A stretch of DNA of 12,493 bases from HGM13006 sp964527315 (GTDB lineage Bacteria; Bacillota; Clostridia; Oscillospirales; Oscillospiraceae). The position numbers and the translations under genes were made by a program. The stretch spans positions 1 through 12,493 of the forward strand of contig CAZGOQ010000063.1 in the NCBI GenBank assembly GCA_964527315.1, read 5' to 3'. A model generated the notes under the pieces. It saw only the letters and a program-made list of their open reading frames with translations. It was not told where the DNA came from and did no database searches. Position 1 is the stretch's first letter; each line of letters begins with the position of its first letter. Positions 7,151-12,493 of the stretch are shown piece by piece.

Positions 7151-7252
7151 ATGCTGGCACTGGAACCGCCGCGGTGCGGCGGGACGCCACCGGCGGATTT
7201 TTCGCGGAGGGAGAGGTGCTCTCTGCAAAATGTGAATGAGGTGATCATGTGA
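7151..7252 (+). CDS. Possible 33-codon leader ORF overlapping the pyc start
   Basis: From ATG 7151, about 10 bases after the expected transcription start, an open frame runs to TGA 7250-7252 and would encode 33 residues beginning MLALEPPRCGG. Its stop overlaps the pyc GTG start as GTGA, the layout of translationally coupled genes. It spans the GC-rich hairpins of the leader. Against it, the only ribosome binding site candidate is a weak AGAGA near 7139-7143, the peptide resembles nothing I know, and an open frame of this length in GC-rich DNA arises by chance fairly often. It is a candidate only. Confidence 0.3.
   Translation: MLALEPPRCGGTPPADFSRRERCSLQNVNEVIM
7166..7223 (+). promoter_or_regulatory. 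Structured GC-rich leader of pyc, possible attenuator
   Basis: The leader holds CCGCCGC (7166-7172) pairing with GCGGCGG (7176-7182) across a 3-base loop. An alternative, longer, bulged pairing joins 7166-7180 with GCCACCGGCGG (7186-7196), and this is directly followed by ATTTTT (7197-7202), like an intrinsic terminator. A third small hairpin, GAGAG/CTCTC (7211-7215 and 7219-7223), lies 15 bases before the ribosome binding site. Mutually exclusive folds ending in a T run suggest transcription attenuation. I recognise no known riboswitch class. Confidence 0.4.
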
Positions 7253-10200
7253 CACAAAAACCCTTTAACAAAGTACTGGCGGCAAACCGTGGTGAAATTG
7301 CCATCCGTATTTTCCGGGCCTGTTACGATTTGGGACTCCATACGGTTGCAATGTACTCCAATGAAGACACTGGCGGACAGTTCCGCACCCATGCAGATGA
7401 GGCCTATCTGATCGGAGAGAACAAAAGCCCTGTGGCAGCCTATCTGGATATTCCGGCCATCATCGATCTGGCCAAGCGCCGGGGTGTGGACGCTATCCAT
7501 CCGGGGTATGGCTTTTTGTCTGAAAATGCGAACTTTGCCCGGGCCTGTGAGGAAGCCGGTATCTCCTTTATTGGCCCACCCAGCGACATTTTAGCCAAAA
7601 TGGGCGATAAGCTTTCTGCAAAACAAATCGCAATTGCCGCCGGCGTTCCGATCATCCCCGGCTCCACAGAGCCGCTGAAAGATGGGGACGAAGCACTGGA
7701 AAAAGCAATTTCGTTCGGATTCCCCATTATCCTCAAAGCAGCCGCTGGCGGCGGCGGCCGCGGTATGCGGCGCTGCGATACACCAGAGGAGGTTAAACCC
7801 GCCTTTGAACTGGTCCGCAGCGAGGCCCAGAAGGCCTTCGGCAACGACGATATCTTTATTGAAAAATTTTTAGTAGAACCCAAGCACATTGAAGTGCAGA
7901 TTCTGGCCGATCAATACGGCAACTGCTACCACATTGGGGAACGTGACTGCTCCCTGCAGCGCCGCTACCAGAAGGTGGTTGAGTTTGCGCCCGCCTGGTC
8001 GGTTCCTCAGGAGATTCGGAATCATATTTTGGCGGACGCGGTCAAAATTGCAAAATCAGTGGGCTATGTGAATGCCGGGACACTGGAATTTTTGGTGGAT
8101 AAGGCCGGAAATTACTACTTTATTGAGATGAATCCCCGCATTCAGGTGGAACACACCGTGACGGAAATGGTCACCGGCATTGATCTGGTACGTGCACAGA
8201 TCCTGATTGCGGAGGGCTATCCGCTTTCTACGCCGGAGATCGGCCTTTCCTGTCAGGAGGATGTGCAGATCCGCGGCTATGCCATCCAGTGCCGTGTGAC
8301 GACAGAAGATCCTGCCAATAATTTTGCTCCCGACAACGGCAGGATTACTGCATACCGCACCGGCGGAGGCTTTGGCGTCCGGCTGGACGGCGGCAATATC
8401 ACCACCGGTACGGAAATCTCCCCCTATTATGACTCTTTGATGGTCAAGGTCACCTGTCAGGACAATACCTTTAAGGGCGCCTGCCGGAAAGCCATGCGGG
8501 CCATCGGAGAGGTGCGTGTCCGTGGTGTAAAAACCAACATACCCTTTGTCTCCAATATTTTGAGCCACCCCACTTTCCAGGAGGGAAAGTGCCACACCAA
8601 ATTCATTGACGAGACACCGGAACTTTTCGATATCACAGATTCCAAGGACCGCGCTACCCGTGTGCTTAAGTACATCGCCAATATTCAGGTTTCCAATCCC
8701 GACGCGGAGCGGAAGCAGTATGATACCCCCAGATTCCCCAAAGGATCCGGCAACCCCAGACCGGGTCTCAAACAGCTGCTGGATGAAAAAGGCCCCAAGG
8801 CGCTTTCTCAGTGGGTCATGGAGCAGAAAAAGCTGCTGATCACGGATACCACCATGCGGGACGCCCATCAGAGTCTTTTGTCCACCAGAATGCGTACCCG
8901 GGATATGGTCAAGGGCGCGGACGGAACAGCCGATATTCTGGCGGATTGCTTCTCTCTGGAAATGTGGGGCGGCGCAACCTTTGACGTAGCCTATCGGTTT
9001 TTGCATGAATCCCCCTGGGAGCGGCTGGATCTGCTTCGGGAAAAGATTCCTAACATTCCCTTCCAGATGCTGCTCCGCGGCTCCAACACCGTGGGTTATC
9101 AGAACTATCCGGACAACGTGGTGCGTGAGTTTGTCAAGCAGAGCGCCCTGGGCGGTATCGACATTTTCCGCGTGTTTGACTCTCTGAACTGGGTGCCCGG
9201 TATGTCTGTTGCCATAGATGAGGTCCTGAACCAGAATAAGTTCTGCGAAGCGACCATCTGCTATACCGGTGATATCATGGATCCCAGCCGCACCCGCTAC
9301 ACGCTGGATTATTATGTCAAGCTGGCTAGGGAGTTGGAGCACATTGGCGCCCACTCTATTGCCATCAAGGATATGTCCGGCCTTTTGAAGCCCTATGCAG
9401 CGAAGAAACTGGTTCATGCCTTGAAGCAGGAAATCGGCGTGCCCATCCATCTTCACACCCATGATACCACCGGTAACCAGGTTGCCACACTGCTGATGGC
9501 GGCGGAAGCTGGTGTGGACATTGTAGATACTGCGGTAGCGTCCATGTCCAGCCTGACCTCTCAGCCCTCCATGAACGCCGTGGTGGCGGCCCTTCAGGGC
9601 AACGAAAGAGATACCGGCATTCCTATGGAAGGGATTCAGGAACTGACGGATTACTGGGCAGACGTCCGTCTCCGTTATGCAAACTTTGACCACGGCCTGA
9701 AAACCCCGGTGACGGATATCTACCGCTATGAGATCCCCGGTGGCCAGTACACCAATCTGGAGCCTCAGGTCATCTCTCTGGGCCTTGGCTCCCGGTTCCT
9801 GGAAGTCAAGGAGATGTATAAGACCGTCAACGATATGCTCGGCGATCTGGTCAAGGTCACGCCGTCCTCCAAAATGGTGGGCGATCTGGCCATCTTCATG
9901 GTGCAAAATGATTTGACCCCCGAAAACATTGTTGCCCGGGGCGAGAGCCTGACATTCCCAGATTCCGTGGTCAGTTACTTTAAGGGCATGATGGGACAGC
10001 CGCCCTGCGGCTTCCCCGAAGATTTGCAAAGGGTTGTCCTCAAGGGAGAGACGCCCATTACCTGCCGCCCCGGCGAGTTGCTGGAGCCTGTAGACTTTGA
10101 CAAGATGCGGGAAGAAGTAGCGGCGTTCTGCCCCAATCCCACTATGCGGGATGTGATCTCCTACTGCATCTATCCCAAGGTGGTAGAGGAGTACTGGAAG

Positions 10201-10671
10201 CACGCCAAGGAGTACGGCTACCTCATGCGGATGGGTTCCCACGTGTTCTTCAACGGCCTTGCCCTGGGTGAGACCAATAAGATCAACATTGAGGACGGCA
10301 AAACGCTGGTCATCAAATATCTCGGTTTGGGCGACGCCAATGACGACGGTACCCGGAATGTGGTCTTTGAACTCAACGGCAACCGCCGCGAAGTGGCTGT
10401 CGTAGACCAGAATGCCACAGTCACTGGCAAGCAGGTGGTCATGGCAGATCCTCAGGACAAGAGCCATGTGGGCGCATCCATCCCCGGCATGGTCACCAAG
10501 ATCAACGTCAAACCAGGCGACAAGGTGGTGGAAAACCAGGTTCTGGCCGTAATCGAGGCCATGAAAATGGAGACATCTGTGGTTGCCCGTATGGATGGCG
10601 AGATTAAAGAGGTGTTTATCAAAGAGGGCGGCAATGTCAAGGCCGGCGAACTGCTGATCATCATTGCGTGA
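7249..10671 (+). CDS. pyc: Pyruvate carboxylase
   Basis: This biotin enzyme makes oxaloacetate from pyruvate, bicarbonate and ATP in the cytoplasm, refilling the TCA branch and supplying aspartate. The single 1140-residue chain is the full-length alpha4 type. It has an N-terminal biotin carboxylase (KVLAANRGEIAIRIF; ATP-grasp with K163 and glycine loop 167-172; EMNPRIQVEHTVTE). The central carboxyltransferase starts near 530 (TDTTMRDAHQS), with metal-site residues D533 or D538, K707 (the probable carbamylated Lys in IKDMSG) and H736/H738 (HLHTHD). A tetramerisation region follows, then a C-terminal biotin carrier domain with EAMKMET, biotin on K1106. I chose GTG 7249 because it gives the usual start just before NKVLAANRGE and has GAGGTGA (7238-7244) upstream; the ATG at 7247 is out of frame and immediately hits a stop. 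The gene has its own promoter and terminator. No biotin ligase gene is in the window. Confidence 0.98.
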   Translation: MTQKPFNKVLAANRGEIAIRIFRACYDLGLHTVAMYSNEDTGGQFRTHADEAYLIGENKSPVAAYLDIPAIIDLAKRRGVDAIHPGYGFLSENANFARACEEAGISFIGPPSDILAKMGDKLSAKQIAIAAGVPIIPGSTEPLKDGDEALEKAISFGFPIILKAAAGGGGRGMRRCDTPEEVKPAFELVRSEAQKAFGNDDIFIEKFLVEPKHIEVQILADQYGNCYHIGERDCSLQRRYQKVVEFAPAWSVPQEIRNHILADAVKIAKSVGYVNAGTLEFLVDKAGNYYFIEMNPRIQVEHTVTEMVTGIDLVRAQILIAEGYPLSTPEIGLSCQEDVQIRGYAIQCRVTTEDPANNFAPDNGRITAYRTGGGFGVRLDGGNITTGTEISPYYDSLMVKVTCQDNTFKGACRKAMRAIGEVRVRGVKTNIPFVSNILSHPTFQEGKCHTKFIDETPELFDITDSKDRATRVLKYIANIQVSNPDAERKQYDTPRFPKGSGNPRPGLKQLLDEKGPKALSQWVMEQKKLLITDTTMRDAHQSLLSTRMRTRDMVKGADGTADILADCFSLEMWGGATFDVAYRFLHESPWERLDLLREKIPNIPFQMLLRGSNTVGYQNYPDNVVREFVKQSALGGIDIFRVFDSLNWVPGMSVAIDEVLNQNKFCEATICYTGDIMDPSRTRYTLDYYVKLARELEHIGAHSIAIKDMSGLLKPYAAKKLVHALKQEIGVPIHLHTHDTTGNQVATLLMAAEAGVDIVDTAVASMSSLTSQPSMNAVVAALQGNERDTGIPMEGIQELTDYWADVRLRYANFDHGLKTPVTDIYRYEIPGGQYTNLEPQVISLGLGSRFLEVKEMYKTVNDMLGDLVKVTPSSKMVGDLAIFMVQNDLTPENIVARGESLTFPDSVVSYFKGMMGQPPCGFPEDLQRVVLKGETPITCRPGELLEPVDFDKMREEVAAFCPNPTMRDVISYCIYPKVVEEYWKHAKEYGYLMRMGSHVFFNGLALGETNKINIEDGKTLVIKYLGLGDANDDGTRNVVFELNGNRREVAVVDQNATVTGKQVVMADPQDKSHVGASIPGMVTKINVKPGDKVVENQVLAVIEAMKMETSVVARMDGEIKEVFIKEGGNVKAGELLIIIA

Positions 10672-10684
10672 TACTAAACCGTAT

Positions 10685-10717
10685 TTGAGGCCGCTGTTAA
10701 ACAGCGGCCTCAATTTT
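10685..10717 (+). terminator. Intrinsic terminator of pyc
   Basis: A perfect 12-bp stem (arms 10685-10696 and 10702-10713; left arm TTGAGGCCGCTG) with a TTAAA loop is followed by TTTT. It starts 13 bases after the pyc stop and precedes the next promoter, so pyc is a single-gene transcript. Confidence 0.9.
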
Positions 10718-10735
10718 GAAAAGTTCCTTTTTCCC

Positions 10736-10764
10736 TTGCATTTCCTCCCTGATGTCGATATAAT
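10736..10764 (+). promoter_or_regulatory. Sigma-A type promoter of the phospho-sugar mutase gene
   Basis: TTGCAT (10736-10741) and a perfect TATAAT (10759-10764) are separated by 17 bases. Transcription would start near 10771, giving a short leader of about 24 bases that contains little beyond the ribosome binding site AAGGAG (10780-10785). Confidence 0.85.
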
Positions 10765-10794
10765 AAGGTTAAGAGCAAGAAGGAGCGATGCGCT

Positions 10795-12493
10795 ATGACC
10801 TATATGGAAAAATATCAACTGTGGCTTTCGCAGGTACCGGAGACTTCGCCCGTGCATCAGGAACTTCTGGAACTGATGGGCAATGATGCGGAATTGCAAA
10901 GTCGTTTTGGAAACGATTTGACCTTTGGCACTGCGGGGCTTCGGGGCGTCATGGGCGCGGGAACAGACCGGATGAACGTCTATACCGTCCGACGTGCAGC
11001 GCTGGCATATGGCCAATATATCAAAAACGCCGATCTGCCAAAAACCTGTGTGATCGCCTATGATACCAGAAATAATGGATTATTGTTTTCCCAGACCTGC
11101 GCGGCAGCGCTGGCAGAGGAGGGGATCCGGGTCTATTTATTCTCCCGGCCCACACCGACACCGGTCCTGTCTTTTGCGGTACGGCATCTTGGAACAGGAG
11201 GCGGTGTGGTCATGACAGCCAGCCATAATCCGGCCCCCTATAACGGCATGAAATGCTATGGTAGCGACGGCTGTCAGCAGACCGACGAACCGGCGGCGGA
11301 AGTTTTTCAACGGATGCAGCAGATTCCAATGATCTCCGAGCCAAAGACGGAGTTTGACTCGCTGGTTTCTCAGAGAAAGATTACTATGATCGACAAGGAG
11401 GTCTATGAACCCTATTATAGCGCTGTGTTGAAAGAAATGCTGAATCCGGAAACTGGGATTTCCGAATTAAAGGTGCTTTACACACCCCTGCACGGCACCG
11501 GCCTGACGCCGGTTACAACGCTTTTTGACCGTCTGGGGATAAATTACGATGTTGTAACTGCGCAAGCGGCGCCGGACGGCAATTTCCCCACCTGTCCCTA
11601 TCCCAATCCGGAGACGGCAGCGGCCTTTTTGGAGGCGGAAAAAGTCCTGAACGCTCCCGGCGCACCAAACTATGACATTGTAATCGCCACAGATCCGGAT
11701 TCTGACCGGATGGCGGCGGCGGTACCGTGCTACGACGGCGGCAAAGCCGCGCTGATTCGGCTTTCCGGAAATGAATTGGGCTGTCTCCTACTGGACTTTA
11801 TTTTGAAAACCAGAAAGGCACAGGGCACGCTGCCGCCCCATCCCAAGTGTATCAAGAGTATTGTTACAACGCCTATGGTTCTGGAAATTGCGAAGCAATA
11901 CGGCTGTGAGAACATTGATGTACTGACCGGCTTTAAATATATCGGCGCAACGATCTTAACGCTGGAACAGCAGGGGAGGGCAGACGAGGTCGTTTTTGCT
12001 TTCGAGGAAAGCTGTGGCTTTTTGAAGGGAACCTATGCCAGGGACAAGGATGCGCAGGTGGCCTGTATTCTGGTCTGTGCCCTGGCTGCCGGCTGCAAAT
12101 CGGCGGGCCGCAGTTTAATAGATGAATTATGTAAACTCTATGCACAATTCGGTTATTATAAAACCAAGGTGATTTCTGTCGAATTGGACGGAGAAGTGGG
12201 AAAACAGCGCTGTTCTGATTTTATCAGCAGCTTGAGAAATTCGCCTCCAACAGAACTTGCAGATATTTATGTAAACAGCATCGCGGATTACTTGAGCGGC
12301 ACAGAAATGGACACTGCTACTGGAGAAACCAATTCACTGGATTTTCCGTCCTCCAATGTGCTCTCCTTTGGCGTTGGTGAAAAGAACTGTGTGATCCTGC
12401 GGCCCTCTGGCACTGAACCGAAGCTGAAAATCTATTATTTTGCAGCAGATCAGGAGGAAGCCGCTGCGGAAAAAACCTTGCAGGCGCTGGTTG
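10795..12493 (+). CDS. pgcA: Phosphoglucomutase/phosphomannomutase family protein, 3' end missing
   Basis: The family interconverts hexose 1- and 6-phosphates (glucose-1-P and glucose-6-P for PgcA-like members), linking glycolysis to glycogen, cell-wall and exopolysaccharide precursors. The 566 codons present show all four active-site elements: TASHNP with the phospho-Ser at 143; the metal loop DPDSDR (300-305); the sugar-specificity region GFKYIG (379-384) and FEESCG (403-408); and the phosphate-binding loop RPSGTEPK (536-543). TFGTAGLRG near the N terminus is also typical. The metal loop has Ser where many relatives have Ala, keeping all three Asp. Relatives of B. subtilis PgcA type are about 570-580 residues, so only a few residues are missing. 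ATG 10795 has AGGAG 9 bases upstream; an out-of-frame ATG at 10788 gives only a 32-codon dead end. Whether glucose or mannose phosphate is preferred cannot be read from the sequence. Confidence 0.93.
   Translation, partial: MTYMEKYQLWLSQVPETSPVHQELLELMGNDAELQSRFGNDLTFGTAGLRGVMGAGTDRMNVYTVRRAALAYGQYIKNADLPKTCVIAYDTRNNGLLFSQTCAAALAEEGIRVYLFSRPTPTPVLSFAVRHLGTGGGVVMTASHNPAPYNGMKCYGSDGCQQTDEPAAEVFQRMQQIPMISEPKTEFDSLVSQRKITMIDKEVYEPYYSAVLKEMLNPETGISELKVLYTPLHGTGLTPVTTLFDRLGINYDVVTAQAAPDGNFPTCPYPNPETAAAFLEAEKVLNAPGAPNYDIVIATDPDSDRMAAAVPCYDGGKAALIRLSGNELGCLLLDFILKTRKAQGTLPPHPKCIKSIVTTPMVLEIAKQYGCENIDVLTGFKYIGATILTLEQQGRADEVVFAFEESCGFLKGTYARDKDAQVACILVCALAAGCKSAGRSLIDELCKLYAQFGYYKTKVISVELDGEVGKQRCSDFISSLRNSPPTELADIYVNSIADYLSGTEMDTATGETNSLDFPSSNVLSFGVGEKNCVILRPSGTEPKLKIYYFAADQEEAAAEKTLQALV

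Noticed and set aside
7155..7183. Resemblance to the T-box antiterminator core (TGGAACCGC, family TGGNACCGCG)
   Set aside because: The predicted transcription start is only about 20 bases upstream, leaving no room for stem I and the specifier loop. A T-box would also be unexpected before pyc. It is probably chance in GC-rich sequence, though a remnant cannot be excluded.
8056..11016. A 986-codon open frame on the - strand, opposite pyc and running into the mutase gene
   Set aside because: It is a mirror of codon bias in a long GC-rich gene. The + strand product is a complete, motif-perfect pyruvate carboxylase; the antisense product is His/Gly-rich and resembles no family; and it crosses a terminator and a promoter of the + strand genes.

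Overview
The window looks like a stretch of chromosome from a low-branching Firmicute of the class Clostridia. An Oscillospiraceae-type (Ruminococcaceae) gut anaerobe is my best guess. Reasons: a Gram-positive type HPr with both His15 and Ser46; MutS2 with a C-terminal Smr domain; strong AGGAGG-type ribosome binding sites; textbook sigma-A promoters with 17-bp spacers; GTG starts; and a coaD-linked coiled-coil gene of a kind I associate with Clostridia. The taxonomic call is inference. No phage, transposon, CRISPR, tRNA or rRNA sequence was seen, and every gene is on the + strand and intact, apart from the two cut by the window ends.

Layout. Positions 1-696 hold the C-terminal bulk of recO (its 5' end lies outside), followed after 15 bases by mutS2 (712-3093). 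A sigma-A promoter at 3150-3178 drives ptsH (HPr, 3224-3487). A 13-bp perfect hairpin with a poor U-tract separates ptsH from uvrC. From uvrC onward four genes are packed with overlaps: uvrC (3558-5402), rsmD (5399-5938, ATGA overlap), coaD (5944-6453) and a coiled-coil protein of unknown function (6434-7000, overlapping coaD by 20 bases). A strong intrinsic terminator (7012-7048) ends that run.

A perfect TATAAT promoter (7105-7133) then reads a roughly 110-base structured leader into pyruvate carboxylase (pyc, 7249-10671). The pyc gene has its own terminator at 10685-10717. A third TATAAT promoter (10736-10764) drives a phospho-sugar mutase (10795 to past the window end, with only the last few residues missing).

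Functionally the left half is genome maintenance and housekeeping: recombination repair (RecO), MutS2, nucleotide excision repair (UvrC), 16S rRNA methylation (RsmD) and CoA synthesis (CoaD). The sugar-transport and carbon-signalling protein HPr is embedded among them. The right half is central carbon metabolism: anaplerotic oxaloacetate supply and glucose-phosphate interconversion.

I did not find a clearly new system. The parts most worth a second look are the pyc leader and the coiled-coil protein. The pyc leader combines a promoter-proximal 33-codon reading frame whose stop overlaps the pyc start codon by four bases with a GC-rich hairpin followed by a run of Ts. The coiled-coil protein appears translationally coupled to coaD.
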